Notes under the pieces: model-generated
Told to the model about the DNA's origin: nothing
Databases searched by the model: none
What the model saw: the letters and a program-made list of their open reading frames with translations, nothing else
Made by a program: the position numbers and the translations under genes
In this document: one piece after another, positions 1-8,103 of the stretch
Position numbering within the stretch: position 1 is the stretch's first letter
How the letters are laid out: every line of letters starts with the position of its first letter
From: JAVBPR01 sp031549485
GTDB lineage: Bacteria > Bacillota > Clostridia > Oscillospirales > Feifaniaceae
Direction: 5' to 3'
DNA length: 64,000 bases
NCBI GenBank assembly: GCA_031549485.1
Contig: JAVBPR010000023.1
Location: 13,109-77,108 of the forward strand

Positions 1-394
1 AATAGGGAAGCATACGGCGAAACTTGCCGCCGCTTTCGGCGCAAAAGTTTTTGTCGCCGTTAGAAGCGCCATTGCGCGAAGCGAAGCGGAGGCGCAAGGG
101 TATACTTCGGCGGATATTTATAATATGAACGGCATTCTGCCCGAAATCGATATTATTTTTAATACCGTACCGTCCGAAGTTTTTTTGGAAGAACAGCTTT
201 CGCAAATAAAAAAAGACGCAATTTTAATTGAGCTTGCTTCTGCGCCATATGGCGTGGAATTTTGCAAGGCGGAAAAAGCGGGGATAAATGTAATCCTTGC
301 CGCGTCGCTGCCCGGAAAAGTTGCGCCTGTAACTGCGGGAGAAGCCATCGGGGAAACGGTAAAAGAAATATTGAAGAAAAGGGAGAATGTTTAA
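1..394 (+). CDS. dpaA: Dipicolinate synthase subunit A, C-terminal part (cut by window edge)
   Basis: The open frame enters from the left edge (first full codon at base 2) and gives about 130 residues. It makes dipicolinate from dihydroxydipicolinate together with DpaB, in the mother cell during sporulation. The visible part begins with IGKHTAKLAAAFGAKVFVAVRS, the segment just after the glycine-rich turn of a Rossmann NAD(P)-binding fold, and ends with LPGKVAPVTAGEAIGETV, which matches the SpoVFA/DpaA C-terminus. The N-terminal catalytic part and the start codon lie outside the window. Its stop codon is followed directly by the ATG of dpaB, so the two are translationally coupled. The partner gene makes the call firm. 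Confidence 0.9.
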   Translation, partial: IGKHTAKLAAAFGAKVFVAVRSAIARSEAEAQGYTSADIYNMNGILPEIDIIFNTVPSEVFLEEQLSQIKKDAILIELASAPYGVEFCKAEKAGINVILAASLPGKVAPVTAGEAIGETVKEILKKRENV

Positions 395-964
395 ATGCTT
401 CGCATAGGCTTTGCGCTCTGCGGTTCCTACTGCACCTTTCAAAAAGCGCTTGAATTGATGCAGCTTATCATAGAAAAAGGGCATACGGTTATACCGATTA
501 TGTCGACAAATGCATATACCACCGACACCCGCTTCGGAAAAGCCGAAGAACATATAAAAAAGATTGAGGACTTGTGCAAAATGAAACCGCTCTGCAGCGC
601 GGTTGACGTCGAGCCGATAGGTCCGAAAGATATGATAGATTTGCTTTTGATTGCCCCCTGCACGGGGAATACCCTCGCGAAACTCGCCCTCGGGATAAGC
701 GACACGCCGGTTACAGGAGCCGCAAAATCACAGCTGCGCGGAGGAAAACCTGTTGTGATTGCGGCCTCGACAAATGACGCGCTCGGCGCAAGCTGCAAAA
801 ATATCGGCATGCTGATGAACACGAGAAATATATATTTTGTGCCGATGCGGCAGGACGCACCAGATAACAAGCCGTTTTCGATGGTCGCCGATTTGTCGCT
901 CGCGCTTGAAACGATTGAAAAGGCGATGGAGGGCAGGCAAATACAGCCCGTTTATATTTCATAA
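395..964 (+). CDS. dpaB: Dipicolinate synthase subunit B
   Basis: A flavoprotein-like subunit of dipicolinate synthase, needed to make the spore-core dipicolinic acid. At 189 residues it is close to the usual SpoVFB length of about 200. The N-terminus (RIGFALCGSYCTFQKALE) and the central LIAPCTGNTLAKLALGISD are typical of the DFP/flavoprotein fold of this family. The ATG abuts the dpaA stop with no spacer, so there is no independent Shine-Dalgarno gap and coupling is likely. A strong terminator follows, ending a dpaA-dpaB unit. In known spore formers this pair is transcribed late in the mother cell; I did not identify the promoter, which would be upstream of the window. Confidence 0.95.
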   Translation: MLRIGFALCGSYCTFQKALELMQLIIEKGHTVIPIMSTNAYTTDTRFGKAEEHIKKIEDLCKMKPLCSAVDVEPIGPKDMIDLLLIAPCTGNTLAKLALGISDTPVTGAAKSQLRGGKPVVIAASTNDALGASCKNIGMLMNTRNIYFVPMRQDAPDNKPFSMVADLSLALETIEKAMEGRQIQPVYIS

Positions 965-968
965 ATTA

Positions 969-1000
969 AAAGCTTTCGGAAGTTTTCCGAAAGCTTTTTT
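969..1000 (+). terminator. Intrinsic terminator after dpaB
   Basis: A 12-bp perfect stem (969-980 with 986-997), a 5-base loop and a T-run. It lies 5 bases after the dpaB stop. Confidence 0.9.
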
Positions 1001-1083
1001 GTAACGCGGGATTTTACAAAACATATACTAATATGCGGAAGTAAAATAAAGACGGTCACGCCGTCTTGAAGGGAAGTGTTTTA

Positions 1084-1809
1084 ATGGCGAAATTTTGGGT
1101 GGATCCAGGTCATGGAACGGTAATAGACGGGATTCTCGATACCGGAGCGGTCGGAAGCGGCGGAACGAAAGAATGCGATATTTGCTTTATGGTGGCAAAC
1201 TTAGTTTCGGAGTATCTGAAAGAGGCGGGCCACGAGGTAAAGCAAAGCAATCAAAAAACTCAAAAAATAAACGACAGAACGGCGGCCGCAAATGCGTGGC
1301 CGGCTGATTATTTTGTTTCGATTCATTGCAATTTTTATGAGGACAAGAGCGTAACAGGCACCGAAACTTATATATACGCAAAAGGCGGAATGGCCGAAAA
1401 GCTCGCGAAATCGGTAAACGATAGCCTGTCAGCCGCGATTGCTTCGAAAAACAGAGGGGTAAAAGTTGAGTCCTCGCTCGGGGTTTTAAGGCTGACAAAT
1501 ATGCCGGCAATTCTCGTCGAACTCGATTTTATATCCAGCCCTGCGGTCGAGGCGAATATGAACGACTCGGCATGGAGAGATAGGGCGGCAAAGGCAATCG
1601 CAAAAGGAATATTTAAAATAGCGGGCGGAAGCCTGCCGGAGGATAAAATGGATAATACACCAAGCCCGTGGGCAAAAGATGCGGTAAATTGGGCTATTGA
1701 AAACGGCATAATTTTCGGCGATGAAAAAGGTGATTATAAACTCCACGCAAATATTGATAAAGAAACCTTTTGCGTCATGCTGAAAAGATATTTTGATAAA
1801 TTTAATTAA
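1084..1809 (+). CDS. N-acetylmuramoyl-L-alanine amidase (Amidase_3) with SLH-like tail
   Basis: A zinc amidase that cleaves the peptide from N-acetylmuramic acid in peptidoglycan. Motifs seen: DPGHG near the N-terminus (first zinc His), a Glu in TKECD, SIHCNFY (second His) and ILVELDFIS (catalytic Glu). The last ~50 residues (SPWAKDAVNWAIENGIIFG onward) resemble a single SLH-like repeat often found on clostridial and phage-derived amidases. No signal peptide is visible, so export would need holin-like or spore-associated release. I chose ATG 1084: a GAAGGG Shine-Dalgarno (1068-1073) fits it, while the in-frame TTG at 1066 overlaps the Shine-Dalgarno. A 7-bp hairpin (1049-1067) sits immediately 5' of that Shine-Dalgarno. 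It stands alone between two terminators. A sporulation or germination role is possible but unproven. Confidence 0.85.
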   Translation: MAKFWVDPGHGTVIDGILDTGAVGSGGTKECDICFMVANLVSEYLKEAGHEVKQSNQKTQKINDRTAAANAWPADYFVSIHCNFYEDKSVTGTETYIYAKGGMAEKLAKSVNDSLSAAIASKNRGVKVESSLGVLRLTNMPAILVELDFISSPAVEANMNDSAWRDRAAKAIAKGIFKIAGGSLPEDKMDNTPSPWAKDAVNWAIENGIIFGDEKGDYKLHANIDKETFCVMLKRYFDKFN

Positions 1810-1813
1810 AAGA

Positions 1814-1849
1814 AAAAAGGTTTAGGAACTATTGCTCCTAAACCTTTTT
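1814..1849. terminator. Bidirectional terminator
   Basis: A 14-bp perfect stem (1814-1827 / 1836-1849) with A-run on one side and T-run on the other. It separates the convergent amidase and AraC genes and can serve both strands. Confidence 0.9.
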
Positions 1850-1859
1850 AAATAAATAC

Positions 1860-2717
1860 TTATTTACGGCGAACGGGAATCCAAATCTCGCATCCGCAAA
1901 GATTATTTTCTATATCAAACAAATATCTTTCGAATTCGGGATTGTCCGTCAGCGCGAAATCCGATGTTGGCAGCCATTCGGTAAATATGCGTCTCCACAT
2001 ATTTTGGCTTGCTTCCGGCATATTTCCATTTGCTTCAAATACAGCCCAGGTCGACCCGGGGACTTCAAGACTGCTAAATTTTGAATTTTGGGGTTCTGTA
2101 TCACTTTTTGCGGCAATATAATAATCAAATTTATCGCCTGAAATATTTGCCGTTAAACCAATTAAGTCGGTTTCAAGGGTACCTGCAAGATTAGCGATTT
2201 CGGCGAAAAGCCCGTCGCTTTTCGCCTTTGCCCAGATTTTCGGGATAACCTTAAAATTTTCTTCCATGTCGGTTGGTGCGGAAAACTTTGCTCCGACAAT
2301 AAAAAATGCTTTTCTTTCTTCGATTCGATAATTCATTTCGACATCTCCTTTTAATGAAATTTGAAAGGTGATGCGAGGATATGCTTTTAGCTTAACTCCG
2401 CCATCGCGCGCAGATTTTGGGGTGACGCCGTGCAAATTTTGGAATGCTCTGGTAAATGATCCCGGCGTTTCATAACCGTATTTCAAAGCGGTTTCGATAA
2501 TTTTTATATCGCTGTTTTGAATTTCGAAAGCTGCCAATGTGAGCCTGCGCCGTCTGATATATTCCGCAAGTGAAACTCCGGTAATAAACGAAAACATACG
2601 CTGAAAATTATAAGATGAGCAACAAGCCTTTTCCGCAATTTTTGCGAGGTCGATATCTTCGCTTAAATTTTCTTCTATATAGTTTACCGCTTCATTCATT
2701 TGTTTAAGCCATTCCAA
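1860..2717 (-). CDS. AraC-family transcriptional regulator with GyrI-like effector domain
   Basis: At 285 residues it has two parts. Residues ~1-105 form an AraC/XylS double helix-turn-helix (NYIEENLSEDIDLAKIAEKA; then GYETPGSFTRAFQNLHGVTP, the signature second helix-turn-helix). Residues ~120-285 form a GyrI-like/effector-binding domain (MNYRIEERKAFFIVGAKF; WRRIFTEWLPTSDF). This architecture is that of the SoxS/Rob-like regulators that sense small hydrophobic ligands. The start at 2717 is preceded by an AAAGGGCGGG-type Shine-Dalgarno at somewhat long spacing. No obvious target operon is adjacent, and fhs starts 254 bp away in the divergent direction. The ligand and targets cannot be told from sequence. 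The 254-bp AT-rich gap (2718-2971) shows no other gene and no riboswitch that I recognise. Confidence 0.88.
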   Translation of the reverse strand: MEWLKQMNEAVNYIEENLSEDIDLAKIAEKACCSSYNFQRMFSFITGVSLAEYIRRRRLTLAAFEIQNSDIKIIETALKYGYETPGSFTRAFQNLHGVTPKSARDGGVKLKAYPRITFQISLKGDVEMNYRIEERKAFFIVGAKFSAPTDMEENFKVIPKIWAKAKSDGLFAEIANLAGTLETDLIGLTANISGDKFDYYIAAKSDTEPQNSKFSSLEVPGSTWAVFEANGNMPEASQNMWRRIFTEWLPTSDFALTDNPEFERYLFDIENNLCGCEIWIPVRRK

Positions 2718-2971
2718 ATTTATCCCGCCCTTTCATGTACATTATAGAAAGAAAAAAGCATAGCTTCTTCGCTTTTTATGCACAAATTTGATATAAATAT
2801 AATTCTTTATGAGCTAATCATAATATTACAAAAAATAAAAAACCAGCGAATTTTGCAAAATATTACAGCTCGATTTCCGCCTTGCTTCTTTAAATAATGT
2901 ATTTTACATATATTTCTTTTCTAAAACTATATATTATGTTAAAATAATAAAAAAAGTTTTTGAGGTTTTAA

Positions 2972-4648
2972 ATGCTTACTGATGTTGAGATAGCGCAAAG
3001 CGCGAAAATGCTTCCGATCGAAAAAATAGCGGAAAGTATCGGCATTGCGCCGGAGGAACTTTCGCTTTACGGAAAGTATAAGGCAAAGATAAACGAGCAG
3101 GTAATAAGCAGGGTAAAAGATAATAAAAACGGCAAGCTGATTCTTGTCACCGCCGTTAATCCCACGCCTGCGGGCGAGGGCAAAACTACCATGACCGTTT
3201 CGCTCGGACAGGCTATGCAAAGAATCGGTAAGAATGCGATTATCGCGCTTCGCGAGCCTTCGCTCGGCCCTGTTTTCGGTATCAAAGGCGGTGCGGCAGG
3301 CGGTGGCTATGCCCAGGTTCTTCCGATGGAGGATATCAATCTGCATTTTACCGGCGATATGCACGCAATAACAACCGCGAACAACCTTCTTTGCGCGCTT
3401 ATCGACAATCATATTCATCAGGGCAACGCGCTTTCTATCGATCCGCGCAGAATCGTTTTTAAACGCGCAATGGATATGAACGACCGCGCGCTTCGCAATA
3501 TTATTATAGGCCTTGGCGGCAAGGTCAACGGCATTCCGCGCGAGGACGGATTTATGATAACCGTCGCAAGCGAAATTATGGCGATTTTATGCCTTGCCGA
3601 TGATTTAGAGGATTTGAAGGATAGGCTTTCAAAAATCCTTGTCGGCTATACATATGACGGCAAGCCGGTTTATTGTAAAGACCTTAATGCGCAGGGGGCG
3701 ATGGCGGTTCTGATGAAAGACGCAATTGATCCGAACCTTGTCCAAACGCTTGAAAATTCGCCCTGCATAATGCACGGAGGACCTTTTGCAAATATCGCGC
3801 ACGGATGCAATTCTGTACGCGCAACAAAACTTGCTCTGAAACTCGCAGATTACTGCATTACCGAAGCGGGCTTTGGCGCCGATTTGGGCGCGGAAAAGTT
3901 TTTTGATATAAAATGCCGCAAGGCGGGACTTACTCCTTCCGCGACGGTGCTTGTCGCGACCGTCCGCGCGCTTAAATATAACGGCGGCGTCACAAAAGAT
4001 AAACTGAAACTGCCGAATGTCGAGGCGGTCAAAGAGGGCAGCAAAAACCTCCTAAAACATATTGAAAATATAAAGTCGTTCGGTGTGCCGCTTGTCGTCG
4101 CTATAAATCATTTTTACGCAGATACCGACGAGGAAATCGCCGAAATCGAAAAAATCTGCGAGCAGGTCGGAGTAAAAGCGGTTTGTTGCAAAGGCTTTGC
4201 CGAGGGCGGAAAAGGCGCGGAAGACCTCGCGCGCGCAGTTTGCGAAGCGGCGGATAAGGAAAATAATTTTGAATTTGCATATCCGCTGTCTCTTGGCATA
4301 AAAGAAAAAATTCATGTAATTGCGACCAAAATATATGGCGCCAGGGGAGTAAACTACACCACCGCGGCGGAAAGAGCGATAAAGGAAATAGAAGAGCTCG
4401 GCGGCGGCGAGTTGCCGGTTTGCATGGCAAAAACGCAGTATTCGCTTTCGGATAATCAGGCGATGCTCGGCCGTCCGACCGATTTTGAAATCACCGTTTC
4501 GACAGCGCGGCTCTCAAACGGCGCGGGATTTGTAGTTGTGCAAACGGGCGATATTATGACCATGCCGGGACTTCCCAAAATTCCGGCGGCGGATTTAATT
4601 GATATCACGAGCAACGGTGAAATAGGCATTATTAAGGGGCTGTTTTAA
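2972..4648 (+). CDS. fhs: Formate--tetrahydrofolate ligase
   Basis: It joins formate to tetrahydrofolate using ATP to give 10-formyl-THF for purines, formyl-Met-tRNA and, in acetogens, the methyl branch of the Wood-Ljungdahl pathway. The 558 residues match the family (about 555-560). The ATP-binding loop PTPAGEGKTT is at ~residues 63-72, and FGIKGGAAGGGYAQVLPMEDINLH-type signature sequence follows at ~105. The Shine-Dalgarno GAGG precedes ATG 2972. The gene is followed after one base by tsaE, so it probably shares a transcript with the t6A genes. No other Wood-Ljungdahl genes are in the window, so acetogenesis cannot be claimed. A 5-formyl-THF cyclo-ligase at 46.8 kb belongs to the same folate pool. 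Confidence 0.97.
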   Translation: MLTDVEIAQSAKMLPIEKIAESIGIAPEELSLYGKYKAKINEQVISRVKDNKNGKLILVTAVNPTPAGEGKTTMTVSLGQAMQRIGKNAIIALREPSLGPVFGIKGGAAGGGYAQVLPMEDINLHFTGDMHAITTANNLLCALIDNHIHQGNALSIDPRRIVFKRAMDMNDRALRNIIIGLGGKVNGIPREDGFMITVASEIMAILCLADDLEDLKDRLSKILVGYTYDGKPVYCKDLNAQGAMAVLMKDAIDPNLVQTLENSPCIMHGGPFANIAHGCNSVRATKLALKLADYCITEAGFGADLGAEKFFDIKCRKAGLTPSATVLVATVRALKYNGGVTKDKLKLPNVEAVKEGSKNLLKHIENIKSFGVPLVVAINHFYADTDEEIAEIEKICEQVGVKAVCCKGFAEGGKGAEDLARAVCEAADKENNFEFAYPLSLGIKEKIHVIATKIYGARGVNYTTAAERAIKEIEELGGGELPVCMAKTQYSLSDNQAMLGRPTDFEITVSTARLSNGAGFVVVQTGDIMTMPGLPKIPAADLIDITSNGEIGIIKGLF

Positions 4649-4649
4649 C

Positions 4650-5075
4650 TTGGAATATTTCGCGAAAGATGCGCGGGAGACCGAAAGTATCGGCAGGGAA
4701 TTTGCAAAAACCTTAAAGCAGGGCGATATTGTCGCCATGTTCGGCGACCTCGGCGCGGGAAAAACGACCTTTGCAAAAGGGATTGTTTCATATCTTGCGC
4801 CGGAGGAGAGGGTTACAAGCCCGACATTTACGCTGATGCGCGAATACGAGGGGATTTTTCCCGTTTATCATTTTGATATGTACCGCATTTCCGGATATGA
4901 CGAACTATACAGCACCGGCTATTTTGATTTTGCGGGAAAGGGCTTATGCATTATCGAGTGGAGCGAAAATATAATAGATTACATTGATGAAAAAGCGATA
5001 AAGGTCTATCTCGAGCCGGTGGATGACGGTAGAAAGATAAGAATAGAAGGACAAAAAAATGATACTTGCGGTTGA
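4650..5075 (+). CDS. tsaE: tRNA t6A biosynthesis ATPase TsaE
   Basis: A small P-loop ATPase that supports the TsaB-TsaD complex in making N6-threonylcarbamoyladenosine at tRNA position 37. The Walker A GDLGAGKTTFAKG is at ~residues 33-45, followed by VTSPTFTLMREY and the HFDMYRI block diagnostic of TsaE. At 141 residues the length is normal. The start is TTG 4650, one base after the fhs stop, with AAGGGG inside the fhs end as Shine-Dalgarno. It overlaps tsaB by 17 nt, which implies coupled translation and stoichiometric production of the two partners. Confidence 0.93.
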   Translation: MEYFAKDARETESIGREFAKTLKQGDIVAMFGDLGAGKTTFAKGIVSYLAPEERVTSPTFTLMREYEGIFPVYHFDMYRISGYDELYSTGYFDFAGKGLCIIEWSENIIDYIDEKAIKVYLEPVDDGRKIRIEGQKNDTCG

Positions 5076-5721
5076 GAGCAGCGCAATTACGGCTTCGGTC
5101 GCGGTCGCCGACAAAGGCAAAATTATCGGGGCTAAATTTATTGATTGCGGCCTGACGCACAGCGAAACGTTGCTGCCGCTTTGCAAGAGCCTTCTTGATG
5201 AGCTTGGGCTTAAGGTTTCGGATATGGACGCTTTTGCCGTCACGGCCGGCCCGGGGTCCTTCACGGGGCTTAGGATAGGAATCGCTACCGTAAAAGGCTT
5301 TATGGCGGCGACAGGAAAAAAATGCGTGCCGCTTTCTACGCTTGAAGTCATCGCAATGGGCGGAAAGGACGAAAACGCCGTTATAAGCGCGGTTATGGAC
5401 GCGAGAGCCGGGCAGGTTTATAACGCTCTTTTCAAAGCGGAAAACGGCAAAATTACAAGGCTGTGCGAAGACAGGGCGATTACCGTATCGGCTTTAATAG
5501 AAGAAAATAATAAATTTGACAGGGTTATCTATTTCGGGGACGGCGCGCATTTGTTTGAGGGGCAGGAAATTGCCGATAAGGAGCGCCGTTTTCAAAATGC
5601 CGCAAATGCCGCGCTTCTTGCCGAGAGCAAAGAGAGCATTGGAATAAACGAGCTTTGCCCGATATATCTCCGTCTTCCTCAGGCGGAGCGGGAATTACTT
5701 TCAAAGGAGAAAAACAAATGA
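5059..5721 (+). CDS. tsaB: tRNA t6A biosynthesis scaffold protein TsaB
   Basis: A catalytically inactive ASKHA-fold paralogue of TsaD that scaffolds the t6A synthase. The N-terminal block MILAVESSAITASVAV and GLTHSETLLPL, followed by the FAVTAGPGSFTGLRIGIAT block (~residues 60-80), are hallmark TsaB sequences. The length of 220 residues is typical. It overlaps tsaE by 17 nt and its TGA overlaps the rpiB ATG (ATGA). The usual next genes rimI and tsaD are not here; TsaD must be encoded elsewhere. Confidence 0.93.
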   Translation: MILAVESSAITASVAVADKGKIIGAKFIDCGLTHSETLLPLCKSLLDELGLKVSDMDAFAVTAGPGSFTGLRIGIATVKGFMAATGKKCVPLSTLEVIAMGGKDENAVISAVMDARAGQVYNALFKAENGKITRLCEDRAITVSALIEENNKFDRVIYFGDGAHLFEGQEIADKERRFQNAANAALLAESKESIGINELCPIYLRLPQAERELLSKEKNK

Positions 5722-6152
5722 TTGCAATAGGTTCTGACCACGCGGGATTATCTTTAAAAAATGAAATCATCGAATATTTGAAATCAAAAAATATCGAATA
5801 TAAGGATTTTGGCACTTTCACAGCGGAGAGCTGTGACTATCCCGATTTTGCAAAAGCTGTCGCGGAAAGCGTCGCCGCCGGCGAGTGCGAAAAAGGAATA
5901 CTTGTTTGCGGTACCGGCATCGGAATGTCGATGGCGGCAAATAAGGTTAAGGGAATCAGGGCGGCTTGCTGTTCGGACATTTTCAGCGCGGTTGCTACAA
6001 GAGAGCATAATGACGCGAACATCATCTGCCTTGGCGAAAGGGTTGTCGGCACAGGGCTTGCAATTATGCTTGTAGACGGATTTTTAAGCACTAAGTTCCA
6101 GGGCGGACGTCATCAAAACCGCATTGATAAAATTATAAAACTTGAAAATTAA
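5718..6152 (+). CDS. rpiB: Ribose 5-phosphate isomerase B
   Basis: It interconverts ribose-5-phosphate and ribulose-5-phosphate in the pentose phosphate pathway, supplying ribose for PRPP. The N-terminus MIAIGSDHAGLSLKNEI with the active-site DHAG, and GILVCGTGIGMSMAANK with the catalytic Cys, define RpiB/LacAB. I chose ATG 5718 because it gives the canonical N-terminus and the common ATGA overlap with tsaB; a longer frame from 5655 adds 21 non-family residues. With this start the protein has 144 residues. Together with upp downstream it forms a ribose/nucleotide salvage pair. Confidence 0.95.
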   Translation: MIAIGSDHAGLSLKNEIIEYLKSKNIEYKDFGTFTAESCDYPDFAKAVAESVAAGECEKGILVCGTGIGMSMAANKVKGIRAACCSDIFSAVATREHNDANIICLGERVVGTGLAIMLVDGFLSTKFQGGRHQNRIDKIIKLEN

Positions 6153-6175
6153 AATTATATAAAGGACGGTTTAAC

Positions 6176-6805
6176 ATGGGGAAAGTACATATTTTGGATC
6201 ATCCGCTGATTCAGCACAAGCTGTCGATTATCCGAAACAAGGACACAAGCGTTAAAGAATTCCGCGAGATTATCGAGGAACTTGCAACGCTTGTATGCTA
6301 TGAGGCGACAAGGGATTTGCCGCTTGAGGAAGTTTTGGTGGAAACTCCGCTTGCAACGACGAAAACAAAGGTTCTTGCGGGTAAAAAACTTGCGGTTGTG
6401 CCGATTCTTCGCGCGGGGCTCGGCATGGTCAACGGTATTATGAAGCTGATTCCGAGTGCCAAAGTAGGGCATATCGGGCTTTACCGCGACCATGAAACTC
6501 TTATGCCGGTCGAGTATTACTGCAAACTGCCGCATGATATTGAAAACCGTGATATTATCGTTGTTGATCCTATGCTTGCAACAGGCGGAAGCGCCGCAGA
6601 CGCTATTACGCAAATCAAAAGCCGCGGCGGCCGTCAGATTAAATTTATGTGTATTATCGCAGCGCCCGAGGGAATCGAAGCGGTCACAAAAGCCCATCCC
6701 GATGTTGACCTTTATATCGCTACTTGCGACGAACGCCTCAATGAATTCGGCTATATTATGCCCGGTCTCGGCGACGCGGGCGACAGAATATTCGGCACAA
6801 AATAA
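6176..6805 (+). CDS. upp: Uracil phosphoribosyltransferase
   Basis: It salvages uracil with PRPP to UMP. The 209 residues match the family exactly. The PRPP-binding loop VVDPMLATGGSAADAI is at ~128-143 and the C-terminal GYIMPGLGDAGDRIFGTK is the conserved uracil-binding end. The Shine-Dalgarno AAAGGACGG lies just upstream of ATG 6176. It follows rpiB by 23 bp and ends the fhs-tsaE-tsaB-rpiB-upp run before a strong terminator. Confidence 0.97.
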   Translation: MGKVHILDHPLIQHKLSIIRNKDTSVKEFREIIEELATLVCYEATRDLPLEEVLVETPLATTKTKVLAGKKLAVVPILRAGLGMVNGIMKLIPSAKVGHIGLYRDHETLMPVEYYCKLPHDIENRDIIVVDPMLATGGSAADAITQIKSRGGRQIKFMCIIAAPEGIEAVTKAHPDVDLYIATCDERLNEFGYIMPGLGDAGDRIFGTK

Positions 6806-6808
6806 TAA

Positions 6809-6834
6809 AAAAGCTCCGAAAAATCGGAGCTTTT
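6809..6834. terminator. Bidirectional terminator between upp and tmcAL
   Basis: An 11-bp perfect stem (6809-6819 / 6824-6834), a 4-base loop, and A and T runs on both sides. The convergent genes upp and tmcAL both end at it. Confidence 0.9.
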
Positions 6835-6838
6835 ATTT

Positions 6839-8005
6839 TTAGTCGATATATACCGGAGAATATAGATTTTCAAGGCCGGACTTTCGCGGAATAGGCGAGG
6901 AGAGGGCGAACAGGTCGGTTGCCTTGCATTCGTATTCATAGAGCGGCTCGCCTTTTGCCAAAGTGGGTTTTGAGATTATGGGCAAGCTGCAATTTTGCAA
7001 AATTTCGCGGCCTTTTGAATTTAGCGCAAGAATTTTTATATAAGGCGGACGCTTTTCGGCAAGGCTTGCCGAAAGCCCGCTCGCGGCAGAGAATATAAGT
7101 CTGTCTACGCGGCTTTTGGTATATCTTTTTGTCGCGATGGCGGGTTGTATTTCTTCAAACGATGTCGCCTTTGAAAGTACTGCAATAAGGCGGTTTTCAA
7201 TGCCCTCGCTGAGGTCGGGGAGTTCTGAAAAACTGTGTTCATCCTTCATTTTTAATATTGCGAGAAGCGCGGAATCAACGCGACTTGCAAGGCAGGGAGC
7301 ATTGCCGTTTTTCAGTTCGGCTTTGAATATTTCGTATGCCTCTTTCGGGATATGCCTTTGTGAAAGGGTGCCGTCACATATTTCTTTTCGAATTGCGGTT
7401 GCCGAAAGAAAATCGGCATCGGTATCAAGGCTATGGTAGCCCGCGCCCGCTCTGGAAACGGTTATCGGAAGCATCTTGCTTTTTTGCCTTTTTATCGCGC
7501 GTATGTATTCGACGGCAAGAATATTATTTGGCGATTTCAGGATTTTTGCAACCTCATCGCCCGCGAGTTTTCGTACGGCGTTTTCTCTTGCCGCCGCAAA
7601 GCCGATTCCGTTTTTCAGTTCGGATTTCAAAAGCTCGGATAATTGCGGATTGTCAACTGCGCCGGCGGCTTCCGAAAGCCTGTCAATTTCGCCGCATTCG
7701 CTGCCGAAAGACAGCGCCGAGACGAATCCGAGACTATTAAGAAGAAAGACAGAGTTTTCCGCGAATTTTTCGGCGGTAGCCATGGCATAAGGGGTGGGAA
7801 GCTCGACAACAAGGTCGGCTCCGCAGCGGAGTGCCGCCTCGGCGCGCGCCCATTTTGAAAATATCGCAAAATCCCCGCGCTGAACATAGTTTCCGCTCAT
7901 TACAACAGCGATATGAGTTGCTCCCGCTTTGCGCGTTTGCTCGATATGATATTTATGACCGGTGTGAAAAGGATTATATTCAGCGACAATTCCGAAAACT
8001 TTCAT
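6839..8005 (-). CDS. tmcAL: tRNA(Met) cytidine acetate ligase (YlbM family)
   Basis: It makes N4-acetylcytidine at the wobble position of elongator tRNA-Met, using acetate and ATP rather than acetyl-CoA. The N-terminal FGIVAEYNPFHTGHKYHI holds the HIGH-type nucleotide-binding motif (HTGH, residues ~14-17); SGNYVQRGDFAIFSKWAR and SFGSECGEI are family blocks. The length of 388 residues is usual. It is divergent from ackA with 98 bp between them; in many Firmicutes the same neighbourhood also holds pta, which is absent here. Because its substrate is acetate, proximity to acetate kinase is suggestive but may only reflect ancestral order. Confidence 0.92.
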   Translation of the reverse strand: MKVFGIVAEYNPFHTGHKYHIEQTRKAGATHIAVVMSGNYVQRGDFAIFSKWARAEAALRCGADLVVELPTPYAMATAEKFAENSVFLLNSLGFVSALSFGSECGEIDRLSEAAGAVDNPQLSELLKSELKNGIGFAAARENAVRKLAGDEVAKILKSPNNILAVEYIRAIKRQKSKMLPITVSRAGAGYHSLDTDADFLSATAIRKEICDGTLSQRHIPKEAYEIFKAELKNGNAPCLASRVDSALLAILKMKDEHSFSELPDLSEGIENRLIAVLSKATSFEEIQPAIATKRYTKSRVDRLIFSAASGLSASLAEKRPPYIKILALNSKGREILQNCSLPIISKPTLAKGEPLYEYECKATDLFALSSPIPRKSGLENLYSPVYID

Positions 8006-8028
8006 AAGCGCTCCAAACTAAAAAATGC

Positions 8029-8056
8029 TTGTAAATATTATTAAATATAATATAAT
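8029..8056 (+). promoter_or_regulatory. Candidate sigma-A promoter of ackA
   Basis: TTGTAA (8029-8034), 16 bases, then TATAAT (8051-8056); a second TATAAT overlaps at 8046. It lies 48 bp before the TTG start of ackA. Confidence 0.5.
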
Positions 8057-8103
8057 ATTTTATATGTTTAATTAAGTAAAAGCAAATATAGGGGGTAGAG
8101 AAA

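Noticed and set aside
2718..2971. Possible folate-sensing riboswitch before fhs
   Set aside because: The gap is A/T-rich with no paired core that I can match to the THF riboswitch.
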